Assembly: GCF_000017505.1 (NCBI RefSeq)
Contig: NC_009675.1
Span: 5,212,501 to 5,276,500, forward strand
DNA from: Anaeromyxobacter sp. Fw109-5
GTDB lineage: Bacteria; Myxococcota; Myxococcia; Myxococcales; Anaeromyxobacteraceae
Length of the DNA stretch: 64,000 nt
Reading direction: 5' to 3'
Position numbers and translations under genes: made by a program. Positions 1 through 10,699 of the stretch are shown here, piece by piece. Each line of letters opens with the position of its first letter. Position 1 is the first letter of the stretch. Below the pieces are notes generated by a model. That model was not told the origin of the DNA and searched no databases. It saw nothing but the letters and a program-made list of their open reading frames with translations.

Positions 1-174
1 GGAATTCCTTCGCTCGCACGGGCCTGGTCAGCCCGGGGCTTTGCAGCATCCGTGCTCCGCGAAGCGGGGCGTTCCGACATCGTCGTCGACGCGGTGGAAC
101 CCGATCCCGAGCCCACGCCTGCGCCCGCCGGCACCCTCGTCATCGACGGACGGATGATTCGCGCGCTGCGCTGA
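1..174 (+). CDS. C-terminal fragment of an unidentified protein
   Basis: An open frame runs from the first base to a TGA at 172-174, giving 57 residues without a start in the window. It ends in a Pro/Glu/Asp-rich stretch followed by GTLVIDGRMIRALR, which has an ordinary beta-strand-like C-terminal look. I recognise no family. It converges on the LON-domain gene with a 28-base gap and no obvious terminator. It is accepted because the frame stays open to the window edge and the spacing to the next gene is normal, but the fragment is too short to be certain. Confidence 0.45.
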   Translation, partial: GIPSLARAWSARGFAASVLREAGRSDIVVDAVEPDPEPTPAPAGTLVIDGRMIRALR

Positions 175-202
175 GGAGAACGGCGGGACGGTTCCGAGGG
201 CG

Positions 203-898
203 CTACACCCGCGGGTTCTTCCCCCTCGACAGCACCAGCACGACGCCCGCGACCTCCTCGACCACGTACTCGAGGCGGCGGGCCACGTCGAGCTCCTCCA
301 GCACCTTCTGGCGGGACTCGGGGTCCGAGACCACCGCGGCGCCGACCAGGTCCACGACGGCGGACGCGTCGGTCATCTGCGCCACCGCCTCGGCGAGCTG
401 CGGCGCGCCCGATTCGCTGGGGAGGCGGGTGGAGAGCTCGTAGACGAGCTGGCGGAGCGCCTCGAGCTGCGAGGCGAGCGCGGCGGCGCCGGCCGGCGGC
501 CAGCGCTCCTCGAGGATCTCCGCCCTCCACTCGCGGTACATGGCGCCCGGGGGGAGCTCCTCGACGAGCCGCACGCGGGCCAGCCCGCGCACGATGATGT
601 CGTAGCGGCCGTCGGGGTACTCCTGCTCCGACTCGATGAACCCGGCGCCGCAGATCGGCTTGAGCGGCGGCCGGAGCTGCTGCGCGTCCGCCTTGTGGAG
701 CAGGGCGGGGACGGCGACCACGCGATCCCCCGCGAGCGCGTCCTTCACGAGCGCCTTGTAGCGCGGCTCGAAGATGTGAAACGGCGTGGGCGTCCCGGGG
801 AGGACGGCCACGCCGTAGAGGGGGAACACCTTGAGGCCGGCGGCGCTCGCGCGCGCGAGCGCCGCCCACTTCCCCTGCGGAGCGATGCGCTCCGCCAT
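203..898 (-). CDS. LON peptidase substrate-binding (N-terminal) domain protein
   Basis: A 231-residue protein with the ATP-dependent Lon N-terminal fold and no AAA+ or protease domain. The family signature is near residues 24-50: FPLYGVAVLPGTPTPFHIFEPRYK, shown here as its two halves FPLYGVAVLPG and FHIFEPRYK. A central IGCGAGFI-like segment (PICGAGFIESEQ) and the RYDIIVRGLARVRL strand follow. Stand-alone proteins of this kind are common and of unknown cellular role; substrate binding is inferred from the Lon domain only. The ATG at 898 lies 19 bases after the hppA stop, so it may be read from the hppA transcript. Confidence 0.85.
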   Translation of the reverse strand: MAERIAPQGKWAALARASAAGLKVFPLYGVAVLPGTPTPFHIFEPRYKALVKDALAGDRVVAVPALLHKADAQQLRPPLKPICGAGFIESEQEYPDGRYDIIVRGLARVRLVEELPPGAMYREWRAEILEERWPPAGAAALASQLEALRQLVYELSTRLPSESGAPQLAEAVAQMTDASAVVDLVGAAVVSDPESRQKVLEELDVARRLEYVVEEVAGVVLVLSRGKNPRV

Positions 899-917
899 CG
901 CTACCGGACCGCCATCG

Positions 918-3368
<2,451 letters not shown>

Positions 3369-3379
3369 GGTCCGGAGTT

Positions 3380-3410
3380 CCGAATCTTCGGATATTGTTT
3401 GGAATATCCG
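3380..3410 (-). promoter_or_regulatory. Nested inverted repeats in the hppA leader
   Basis: Arms CGGATATT (3389-3396) and AATATCCG (3403-3410) are perfectly complementary around a 6-base loop. CCGAA/TTCGG (3380-3384 and 3387-3391) forms a second palindrome sharing bases with the first. The element sits 12-42 bases before the hppA ATG and downstream of the proposed promoter, so it could be an operator or alternative RNA hairpins near the ribosome site. It is AT-rich against a very GC-rich background. Confidence 0.5.
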
Positions 3411-3445
3411 TTGGTTGCGCGACAGTACGCCGCGGCGGAAGCCGG

Positions 3446-3475
3446 ATACTACCGGCCCGTCGCGCTTTTTGGCAA
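3446..3475 (-). promoter_or_regulatory. Putative sigma70-type promoter of hppA
   Basis: On the minus strand TTGCCA (3475-3470) and TAGTAT (3451-3446) are separated by 18 bases, in the 251-base gap between the second TolR gene and hppA. Transcription would start near 3439 and give a leader of about 70 bases containing the nested repeats. The rest of the gap (3480-3619) shows only GC-rich sequence with no gene that I can support. Confidence 0.5.
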
Positions 3476-3619
3476 GCGTTCGGCCATGTTCCGGCGGGCG
3501 GGCGACGCGCGCGGCGGCGCGGCCGCGGACGCGAGCGAGCGGGCGCTCGCCGCGGGCAGACCGCGATCGCGCACCGACGCGCTTCGCTCGGCGGGGCCGG
3601 GGGGCGCAGCCCCCGTGGA

Positions 3620-4204
3620 TCAGATGCCGGGCGTCGGCGTGCCGCTCGGCGCGGCGGCGATGGTGCCGACGTCGAGGGCGGCGAAGTTCACGTTGAAGTA
3701 GCCCGCCACGCCGCACGAGTACATGACGCGCTTCACGATGCGGAAGGGCACGCCCTTGTCGGCCTGGATGTTCACCACTCCGTCCCACTTCTTGTCGGGA
3801 TCCGACTGGTGGATGAACTCCCAGCGCTTCTTCTCGTCGCGCAGCCGCTCCTCGAGCGCGGGGATGTTGAGGTACCCCGAGTCCGAGTCGAGCTCGCGGA
3901 TGTCCGCGACCTTCACGCCCGTCACGACCACCTGGTCGGCGCTCACGGCCACCACCGGCGCGACCTCGATCATCTGGCCGTGCCGCGCGTCGGGCAGCTT
4001 GATGTCCTTCTGCATGTACAGCACCTCGCCGGTGGCGCTGAAGCTCTGCAGGAGGAAGATGACGAGCATCACGAACATGTCGACCATCGGCACGACGTTC
4101 AGCTCGGTGTTCGTGGGCTTGTGCGCCCTCGACATCTTGCCGCCGAGGATCTTCGACTTCTCGAAGCGCGGCGAGGGTCGCTTGCCTGGGGTGACGATGG
4201 GCAT
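3620..4204 (-). CDS. ExbD/TolR-family stator protein, second copy
   Basis: A 194-residue protein with a short basic cytoplasmic N-terminus, one membrane helix at about 36-56 (NVVPMVDMFVMLVIFLL) and a periplasmic domain. Asp42 in the helix is the residue that carries protons in TolR/ExbD/MotB proteins. The C-terminal domain keeps the usual VNIQADKGVPF strand and ends in a Thr/Pro-rich tail. It starts 6 bases after the first ExbD gene ends and is clearly in the same operon as the TolQ-like gene. The partner supplying force or substrate (TonB, Pal or a motility complex) is not in view. Confidence 0.9.
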   Translation of the reverse strand: MPIVTPGKRPSPRFEKSKILGGKMSRAHKPTNTELNVVPMVDMFVMLVIFLLQSFSATGEVLYMQKDIKLPDARHGQMIEVAPVVAVSADQVVVTGVKVADIRELDSDSGYLNIPALEERLRDEKKRWEFIHQSDPDKKWDGVVNIQADKGVPFRIVKRVMYSCGVAGYFNVNFAALDVGTIAAAPSGTPTPGI

Positions 4205-4210
4205 GGCGCG

Positions 4211-4705
4211 CTAGACCCCGGTGACGGCCACGGAGACGAGCCCCGCGCCGACGCACGTGTCGATGACCTGCACGAGATCGCCGTAGGGGACGGTGTCCTC
4301 GGCGGAGAGGGTGACCGCGGCGGCGTCCGGATGGCTGCTCTTCAGCTGCTTGAGGCGCTCGCCCAGCCCGGCGAGGTCGAACCTCACCGCGCCGTCCGCG
4401 CCGCGCCCCAGGTTCGGGATGTCGATCGCCAGCCCGGCGGAGGTGGAGAGGTTGAAGCCGCGCTCGCCCATCGCGAGGGTCACGAGGAGCTGCTTCTGCG
4501 CGTCGGTCTGCTCGATCTCCGGCGCGCCGGTGCCGAGCTGCTGCACCTGGAGGCGGGAGATCTGGGTCCACACCGCGGTGTAGAGGAGGAACGTGATGCA
4601 GCAGGCGAGCAGGTCGATCGCCGGGACGACGTTGATCGTCGCGTCGAGCGATTTCTTCCGCTTCTTTCCGCCGCCGCCCTGCTCGGGCATTGCGCCGCCG
4701 CCCAT
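4211..4705 (-). CDS. ExbD/TolR-family stator protein, first copy
   Basis: A 164-residue protein with a Gly/Lys-rich N-terminus, one membrane helix at about 24-44 (INVVPAIDLLACCITFLL) with the proton-carrying Asp31, and a periplasmic domain ending in TVPYGDLVQVIDTC, as in TolR/ExbD. The ATG at 4705 is preceded by a strong ribosome site (AGGAGGT, 5-base spacer). It lies between the TolQ-like gene and a second TolR-like gene. Two different TolR partners with one TolQ suggest a heteromeric stator. Confidence 0.9.
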   Translation of the reverse strand: MGGGAMPEQGGGGKKRKKSLDATINVVPAIDLLACCITFLLYTAVWTQISRLQVQQLGTGAPEIEQTDAQKQLLVTLAMGERGFNLSTSAGLAIDIPNLGRGADGAVRFDLAGLGERLKQLKSSHPDAAAVTLSAEDTVPYGDLVQVIDTCVGAGLVSVAVTGV

Positions 4706-4747
4706 CGGCTACCTCCTCTCGCCTCGTGTGGGGGAACTGAGAGCGGG

Positions 4748-5428
4748 CTACTCGTCGTCCCCGGCGGACACCGTCGCGGGCATCTTCATCTTGTCCTTGT
4801 TCGCGACGATGAGGTTCAGGACGGCGACCGAGGTCTCGTTGATCTCGTCGATCATGTGCTGCGTGCGGCCCTGCAGCACCGAGTAGGCGACGAGCGCCGG
4901 GATGGCGGTGAGGAGGCCGAAGGCGGTGCAGTTCATGGCCTCGGAGATGGAGTCGGCGAGGATGGTCGCCTTGTCGGCGGGGTTCGCGTTCGCGACCGCG
5001 CCGAACGCGCCGATGAGGCCGACGATGGTGCCGAGGAGGCCGAGCAGGGTGGCCACGTTGCCGAGCATGGCGAGGTAGCCGGTGCGCGCCTCGATCTTGG
5101 GCGACTCGCGCAGGGTCGCCTCGTCCATGGCGGCCTGCACGTCCTGCTCGCCCTTCGGCACGTTGATGAGGCCGGCCTTGATGACGCTCGTGAGCGGCGT
5201 CTTCTTCTGCGAGGCCGTGAAGCTGATGGCCTTGTCGAGGTCGCCCGCGTAGATGTGCTTCTTGAGACCGCGGAGGAACGCGTCCTTGTCGACGTTCGCC
5301 TTGAAGTAGAGGGCGATGATGCGGTCGACGACGAGCCCCACCACGAAGATCAGCGACACGAGGATGGGGTGCATCATCCAGCCACCCTCGTGGTAGTGCT
5401 TCGCAAGCGCTCCGAACATGTCGCCCAT
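4748..5428 (-). CDS. MotA/TolQ/ExbB proton channel protein
   Basis: A 226-residue inner-membrane protein with three helices: near residues 16-38 (HPILVSLIFVVGLVVDRI), then the TolQ-type pair around GNVATLLGLLGTIVGLIGAF and FGLLTAIPALVAYSV. The Thr/Gly-rich pair is the proton path that works with the Asp of TolR/ExbD. The ATG at 5428 has GGAGG ten bases upstream; an in-frame ATG 54 bases earlier lacks this and would add a basic, non-family extension. It heads a TolQ-TolR-TolR operon, an arrangement also known for the AglRQS gliding motor of Myxococcus. TonB- or Tol-type roles are equally possible. Confidence 0.9.
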   Translation of the reverse strand: MGDMFGALAKHYHEGGWMMHPILVSLIFVVGLVVDRIIALYFKANVDKDAFLRGLKKHIYAGDLDKAISFTASQKKTPLTSVIKAGLINVPKGEQDVQAAMDEATLRESPKIEARTGYLAMLGNVATLLGLLGTIVGLIGAFGAVANANPADKATILADSISEAMNCTAFGLLTAIPALVAYSVLQGRTQHMIDEINETSVAVLNLIVANKDKMKMPATVSAGDDE

Positions 5429-5503
5429 CTGGAAGGGTCCTCCGGACCTTGGGGCGCGCGAAATCCGCGGGAATTGCCGCACGCTCGCCCGAGTGCTCGA
5501 TCC

Positions 5504-5531
5504 CCTATCACGGGGTTTTCAGAGGCGTCAA
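5504..5531 (-). promoter_or_regulatory. Weak candidate promoter for the TolQ-TolR-TolR operon
   Basis: TTGACG (5531-5526) and GATAGG (5509-5504) are 16 bases apart on the minus strand, about 75 bases before the TolQ start. The -10 match is poor. The divergent intergenic region 5429-5753 otherwise contains only a small CCCC/GGGG hairpin (5502-5515) and shows no further gene. Confidence 0.3.
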
Positions 5532-5753
5532 TTCGACGGCGTGCGCACTCCGCGCACCTTTCCACCTTGTCGCAGCGCGCCCCCTTCGCCCGAGGAGACG
5601 CGCTCACGTCCGGCCGAGACGGTGCATCCGCCTCGCTCGCCCGGCAATTGCCCGCGAGGCGACCAGCGTCGTAGGCTCTCGGCCTCCGCGCGCCGGAGCG
5701 GCAGGCCGGTCGGCGTCGCCCGGCGCCGCGCTCCGTCCGGGCGGTCGCCGGGC

Positions 5754-7415
5754 ATGCCGAACGAGATCACCTTCGCCCCCTATCGCCTCGCGCCGGGCGC
5801 GCTGCCCGAGGAGGCGGCGCGCGCCGCCGCCGCCATCGCGGCGGAGCCGCTCGTCGCCGCGCCGCCGCTGCCCGCGGGGCTCGTGAACCGCGCCCTCGCC
5901 GACGTGCCGGTGGGCCACGCCGCGCCCTCCGAGGCCTGCCGCGCCGCCGACGGCAGCGTCGCGGGCATGGGCGGCACCCCGCGCGCCTGCCTCTCGTCCG
6001 AGCGCCAGCGCGCTCGCGTCGGCGAGGCGGTCCGCGCCGCGCTCTCCGCCGGGTTCGCCGGCGTGTGCCTCGACCGCCCCGACGCGCCGCTCGCGCTCGG
6101 CCTGCTCGGCGCCGGCTTCTGCACCGACTGCCAGCGCGCCTTCACTCGCCACCTCGTGCGCGAGTACGGCGATCACTTCCAGCCGGTGGACTTCCTCGCC
6201 CTCGCGCGCGCCGCGGTGGCCGACGCCTCCGGCGCGCTCTCCTTCCAGCGCCTCCCCTTCGGCCGCGACTTCTGGCGCGCGCGGAACGAGGCGCTCGAGC
6301 GGGCGGTCGCCGACTACGCGCGGAGCGCCCGGGACGCGGCCCGCGCCGCCGCCCGCTCGTTCGACGTGGTCGTCCAGTTCGAGGCGGTCGGTCCGGCGCA
6401 GCTGCGCGCCGCGCGCCACGCCGACGCGGGCATCTTCCCCGCCGCGCTCGCGCCCGGGGCGACGGGGCTCGGGCTGTTCCGGCTCCTGCGCGCGTCCATG
6501 GGGCGCCGCCACGCCGCGATCGTCCCGCAGGCAGCGACGCCGCCCGCCGCCCACGCCCGCCTCGCCGCCGTGGCGGCGAGCTGCGGCCTCGACCTCTCGG
6601 GCCTCGAGCCGTCCGGCGTGCCGGGCGGGGAGACGGCGAAGGTCCGCCAGCTCGCTCGCCAGCTCGCCGGCGCGGGCCGCTCGCCGATCTCCACCACCCC
6701 GATCGCCGAGTGCGCCATCCTCTACTCCGCCGAGGCGGACCTCTGGACCGGCGGCCGCCACCGCGCCGCCGTGGAGCGCGCCGCCGAGGCGCTGGCCCAG
6801 CTCCACGTGCAGGCCCCCGTGGTGCTGCGCCCGTCCGAGGCCCCGCCGGAGGCGGCCCTCGTCCTCGCCGACGCCGTCGGGCTGACGCCGCTCGAGGTGA
6901 AGGAGATCCGCCGGCGGCTGGAGGCGGGCGGCGGCGTGCTCGCGTTCGGGGAGCCGGCCGGCGCGGACGAGGTGGGCCGGCCCGGGACGACCTTCCTGCC
7001 CGGCGGCAAGCCCGGCGGCGTCCGCGTCGGGCAGGGCACCCTCGCCACGCTCGCGCCGCTCGCGCCCGAGAAGGGCAGCGCCGCCGCGCCGGACCCTGCG
7101 CTGCTCGAGCGCGCCGTCGCGGCGCTCCTCGGCAAGGGCCGGCGGGCCGCGTCGGTCGTGTCGCGCCAGCCGCTGCTCGTGGTGCTCGACCGGAACGCGG
7201 AGGCCGTGCACGCGCACCTCGTCACCCTCGGCCCCGACCGCGCCCAGGGCGCCACCCTCTTCCTCGGGCTGCACGTCGCCGGCGAGGCGCGCCGCGCTCG
7301 CTTCGTGTCGGCCGACGGCGCCGACCTGCGCATCCCCATGAACCCGTCGGGCTACTCGCTCTCCACCGTGCTCCCCGCCTTCCAGGGCTACGCGGTGCTG
7401 AGCCTCGCGGTGTAG
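5754..7415 (+). CDS. Glycoside-hydrolase-like protein of unassigned family
   Basis: A 553-residue Ala-rich protein without signal peptide or membrane helix. The N-terminal half looks like a TIM-barrel hydrolase: a GFAGVCLDRPDAPLALG strand, then FCTDCQRAFTRHLVREYGD, reminiscent of the FC..C pattern in beta-galactosidase-like and DUF-type barrels. Around residue 320, IAECAILYSAEADLW followed by an HRAAVERAAEAL helix and VVLRPSE resembles the Rossmann-like trimerisation domain of GH42 enzymes. This similarity is by eye, and I see no certain catalytic Glu pair. The ATG at 5754 is chosen because upstream codons look non-coding. It converges on the histidine kinase gene with a 4-base gap. The function is open. 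Confidence 0.7.
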   Translation: MPNEITFAPYRLAPGALPEEAARAAAAIAAEPLVAAPPLPAGLVNRALADVPVGHAAPSEACRAADGSVAGMGGTPRACLSSERQRARVGEAVRAALSAGFAGVCLDRPDAPLALGLLGAGFCTDCQRAFTRHLVREYGDHFQPVDFLALARAAVADASGALSFQRLPFGRDFWRARNEALERAVADYARSARDAARAAARSFDVVVQFEAVGPAQLRAARHADAGIFPAALAPGATGLGLFRLLRASMGRRHAAIVPQAATPPAAHARLAAVAASCGLDLSGLEPSGVPGGETAKVRQLARQLAGAGRSPISTTPIAECAILYSAEADLWTGGRHRAAVERAAEALAQLHVQAPVVLRPSEAPPEAALVLADAVGLTPLEVKEIRRRLEAGGGVLAFGEPAGADEVGRPGTTFLPGGKPGGVRVGQGTLATLAPLAPEKGSAAAPDPALLERAVAALLGKGRRAASVVSRQPLLVVLDRNAEAVHAHLVTLGPDRAQGATLFLGLHVAGEARRARFVSADGADLRIPMNPSGYSLSTVLPAFQGYAVLSLAV

Positions 7416-7419
7416 GTCC

Positions 7420-9405
7420 CTATTCCGCTCGGGCGGGCGGATGGATGGGCAGGCGAACGGTCACGGTCGTGCCGCGCCCCTCGGCGCTCTCCAGCGAGAC
7501 GGTCCCGCCGTGGCGCTCGACGATGCCCTGCACGATCGGGAGCCCGAGGCCGATCCCCACCCCGGGCCGGGTGGTGAAGAAGGGCTCGAACGCGCGCGCC
7601 GCCACCGCGGGCGGCATGCCGCTGCCGTCGTCCCGCACCTCGACCTTCACCGCGTCGCCCTCCTGCGCGAGCACGAGCGACACGCGGCCGCCCTCGCCGA
7701 CGGCCTGCGCGGCGTTGCGGAGCAGGTTCACGAAGACGTGCACGAGGCTCGGCCGGTTCCCCTCCACGGTCGGCGCCGGCGCGAAGCGCCGCTCGAGCAC
7801 CGCGCTCGGCTCCTTGAGCGCCGGCTTCGCGAGCCGGGCCGCCTCCTCCAGCACCGAGGCGAGCTCCAGCGGCTCGGTGCGGGCGCCGGACGGCTTCGCG
7901 TAGGTCACGAGGTCGCGCGCGAGCCGCTGGATGCGCTGCCCGCCCTCGCGGATGGCGCGCAGCTTCTCCACGTCCGCCGGATCGTGGCCCGCGTTCTGGA
8001 GCTTCTCCACGAGCACGTCCGAGTACATGTTCACCGCGGTGAGCGGGTTGTTGAGCTCGTGGACGACGCCGGCGACGAGCCGGCCGATGCCGGCGAGCCG
8101 CTCCGCGTGCTCCGCCGCCGCCTGCAGCGAGCGCACGAGGGTGAGGTCCTGGCCGATGGCGATGACCCCCTCCACGTCGCCCGCGGCGCCGTAGATCGGC
8201 GCGGTGTTCACCGCGATGCGCGCCTCGCGCCCGGCGCCGGCGAGGAGCCGGGTCTCGAACCCGTTCACCGCCTCGCCCCCGAAGCCGCGCGCGAGGACGT
8301 CCTCCAGCGGCGCGTGCTCGCCGGACGGCACCCGCACGGCGAGCTCCCGCCCGAGCGCCTCGTCGCGCGCGACGCCGGTGAGCCGCGAGAGCGCGGCGTT
8401 CCAGACGATCACCTCGCGGGCCCGGCTCACCACGAAGATGAGCGCGTTGGCGTGCTCGATGAGGTCCTCGAGGTAGGTCTTGAGGTAGGTGAGCTCCTCG
8501 ACGGAGCGCAGGTTCCGCACGCCGAGCGCGGCGTGGTTCGCCACCTGGTAGAGCAGCGTCGCGTCCGAGAGCGGATCGCCCGGGCCGCCGCGCGGGTACT
8601 CGAGGTTGACGATGCCGAAGAGCTGGCCGGCCACCGCGAGCGGCACCGCCGTCGCGTCGTCGCAGCCGTCGAAGAGCGGCTCGTCGCGCTCCACCACCTG
8701 CACGCCCCCGAGCTCCAGCGCCGCGCGGGAGAGGCCGGTGCGCTCGACCGCGATCGCCTTGAGCGCGAGCCGGCCGCGCGCGAGGGGGCGGAGGCGGCCG
8801 CGCGCGTACAGCGTGGTGAGCGCGAAGGTCTTCGGGTCGAGGAGCCGGATGCAGAAGGAGCGCGCCGGGAAGAGCACCTCGAGCGCGCGGGCCACCGCGG
8901 CGGTGATCTGGTCCTCGGTGCGCGCCTCCGCGAGCTCGCGCGAGAGGGCGAGCAGGGCGCGCGACGGGGCGGTGTCCTCGTCGGGCAGGGCGAGGGTGAG
9001 CGCGGCGCAGCCGAGCACGGCCGCGGAACCGGGCGCGAGGGCGGACGAGAGGTCCACCCTCGCCGGGACCCCCGCCACGGCCGTGCGGTAGCTGCGGAGC
9101 GCGCCGGGCTCGGGCATCGGCAGCTCGCCGCCGGCCGGCGGGAGGAGCTCGCGGAGGAGGGCGCCGCGCAGCTCGCCGGCGTCTCGCCCGAGCGCGCGCG
9201 CGAAGGCCTCGTTCGCGAGCACCACCACCCCGTCGGCGATCACCGCCGACGGCGCTGGCGCGGTGCGGAACACCTCGCTCATGACGGCCTCGGCCGCGGG
9301 CGGCGCGCGGCGCGGCGCCGGCCTCCGCCGCGGCGCGGCCGGCTTCCGGCCCGGCGCCGCGCGGGTGGAGCTCGCCCGCGGTCGTCCCGACTCTTTGCGT
9401 GCCAA
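7420..9405 (-). CDS. PAS/GAF sensor histidine kinase
   Basis: A soluble-looking 661-residue kinase. Order: Ala/Arg/Pro-rich N-terminus (1-41), PAS-like domain (about 45-125), GAF domain (about 145-300), second PAS (about 310-420), a HisKA H-box VVHELNNPLTAV near residue 447, and an HATPase_c domain with N-box FVNLLRNAAQAV, G1 DDGSGM and G2 GIGLGLPIV. The HELNNPL form is that of NtrB/AtoS-type kinases, so a response regulator elsewhere is expected; none is adjacent. The start is uncertain: the frame opens with TTG at 9405, while an ATG at 9282 (giving 620 residues beginning MSEVFRTAP) has GAGG upstream and would remove the low-complexity leader. Confidence 0.9.
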   Translation of the reverse strand: MARKESGRPRASSTRAAPGRKPAAPRRRPAPRRAPPAAEAVMSEVFRTAPAPSAVIADGVVVLANEAFARALGRDAGELRGALLRELLPPAGGELPMPEPGALRSYRTAVAGVPARVDLSSALAPGSAAVLGCAALTLALPDEDTAPSRALLALSRELAEARTEDQITAAVARALEVLFPARSFCIRLLDPKTFALTTLYARGRLRPLARGRLALKAIAVERTGLSRAALELGGVQVVERDEPLFDGCDDATAVPLAVAGQLFGIVNLEYPRGGPGDPLSDATLLYQVANHAALGVRNLRSVEELTYLKTYLEDLIEHANALIFVVSRAREVIVWNAALSRLTGVARDEALGRELAVRVPSGEHAPLEDVLARGFGGEAVNGFETRLLAGAGREARIAVNTAPIYGAAGDVEGVIAIGQDLTLVRSLQAAAEHAERLAGIGRLVAGVVHELNNPLTAVNMYSDVLVEKLQNAGHDPADVEKLRAIREGGQRIQRLARDLVTYAKPSGARTEPLELASVLEEAARLAKPALKEPSAVLERRFAPAPTVEGNRPSLVHVFVNLLRNAAQAVGEGGRVSLVLAQEGDAVKVEVRDDGSGMPPAVAARAFEPFFTTRPGVGIGLGLPIVQGIVERHGGTVSLESAEGRGTTVTVRLPIHPPARAE

Positions 9406-9466
9406 GTGTCGCCCCCGGACTCGACTGTAGCACGCGCCGCCCGGCCGGCCAGGCGGGCGGCGCGGG

Positions 9467-10687
9467 TCACTCCCCGCCGCGGCGCGCCCGATGTGCGGCG
9501 ATGGCGGCGGTCATCACCTCCCGCACCGCGACCCCGCGCTCGCGCGCGCGGGCGAGGCAGTCGTCGTACTCCGGGTGCGCGCCGACCTCGCGCCCCCCGT
9601 CGCGCGCGACCTTGACGCGCACCGGGCCGTAGGGCGTCTCGACCTCCTCGAGCGTGCGCTCGAGCGCGTCGCGCGCCACCGCGTGGCGGCGGACGCCGAG
9701 GGTGGTGGTCTCCGCGAAGAGGGCGGCGGTGACCGCCGCGCGGCGCGCCTCCTCGCACAGCGCGCCGAGGAGCACGCCGGGGCGCCCCTTCTTCATGGTG
9801 AGCGGGGCCGCCCACGCGTCGAGCGCGCCCGCCTCGAGCGCCGCCTCGATCGCGCGCGCGACGAGCTGCCCCGGGCAGTCGTCGAGGTTCGCCTCCAGCA
9901 CCCACAGCTCCCCGGCCCCCTCGCCCTCGGCCGCCCCGCGCGCCGGGCCGCCCTCGGGACCCCCTTCGCCCGCGTCGGCGAGCGTCATGCGCAGCACGTT
10001 CGGCCGGTCGGGCCAGGTCACGGTGCCGACGCCGTAGCCGATCCGGCGCGGGACGAAGGGCGGCAGCGCGCGGACCTCGGCGAGCTCGGCGAGGATCGCC
10101 GCGCCGGTGGGGGTCACCGCCTCGCCGGGCGGGCCGCCCGGCCTCACCGGCTTGCCGGCGAGGAGCTCCAGCACGGCGGGGGGCGGGATGGGCACCGGCC
10201 CGTGCGCGGTGCGGGCGATCCCGCGGCCGAGCTCCGGCGGCGCCGAGATCACGCGGGGCCAGCCGAGCAGGTCGAGCACCACCGCGGCGCCGCACACGTC
10301 CACGATGGAGTCCACCGCCCCCACCTCGTGGAAGTGCACCTCCTCCACCGGGACGCCGTGGACCTTGGCCTCCGCGCGGCCGATGCGCTCGAAGAGCGCG
10401 CGGGCGGTGGCCCTCACGCGCGGCGCGAGCCCGCTCGCGTCGAGCAGCGCCAGGATGTCCCGGAGCGAGCGCGCCGGGGGCTCCTCGCCCTCGACCACCA
10501 CGTCGACGTGGGTGCCCATGATCGCCGACGCGCTCCGGCGCTGCACCTCGAGCCGCCACCCCGGCACGCCGAGGGAGCGCAGGGCCGCCTCGAGGCGCGC
10601 CCGGTCCACGCCGAGGTCCAGGGCGGCCGCGAGGAACATGTCGCCGGCGATGCCGCCGATGGGTTCGAGGACGAGCAGGGGCTGCAT
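9467..10687 (-). CDS. larC: Nickel-pincer cofactor nickel insertase LarC
   Basis: A 406-residue protein of the DUF111/LarC family, the CTP-dependent enzyme that inserts nickel into the pyridinium dithiocarboxylate mononucleotide of the lactate racemase cofactor. Diagnostic segments are the N-terminal [32 protein letters not shown], the [11 protein letters not shown] motif and the C-terminal KKGRPG. In some lactobacilli LarC needs a programmed frameshift; here the frame is continuous. It follows larB by 12 bases in the same direction. larE and a LarA-type racemase are not in the window. Confidence 0.9.
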   Translation of the reverse strand: MQPLLVLEPIGGIAGDMFLAAALDLGVDRARLEAALRSLGVPGWRLEVQRRSASAIMGTHVDVVVEGEEPPARSLRDILALLDASGLAPRVRATARALFERIGRAEAKVHGVPVEEVHFHEVGAVDSIVDVCGAAVVLDLLGWPRVISAPPELGRGIARTAHGPVPIPPPAVLELLAGKPVRPGGPPGEAVTPTGAAILAELAEVRALPPFVPRRIGYGVGTVTWPDRPNVLRMTLADAGEGGPEGGPARGAAEGEGAGELWVLEANLDDCPGQLVARAIEAALEAGALDAWAAPLTMKKGRPGVLLGALCEEARRAAVTAALFAETTTLGVRRHAVARDALERTLEEVETPYGPVRVKVARDGGREVGAHPEYDDCLARARERGVAVREVMTAAIAAHRARRGGE

Positions 10688-10699
10688 GGCACCGCTCCG

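Noticed and set aside
5485-5505. CIRCE-like half-sites (GCACGCTC and GAGTGC) before the TolQ operon
   Set aside because: Spacing is 4 bases and not 9, and the left half does not match; no heat-shock gene is controlled here.
9467-10687. Programmed frameshift in larC
   Set aside because: The frame is continuous for 406 residues with all family motifs, so no frameshift is needed.
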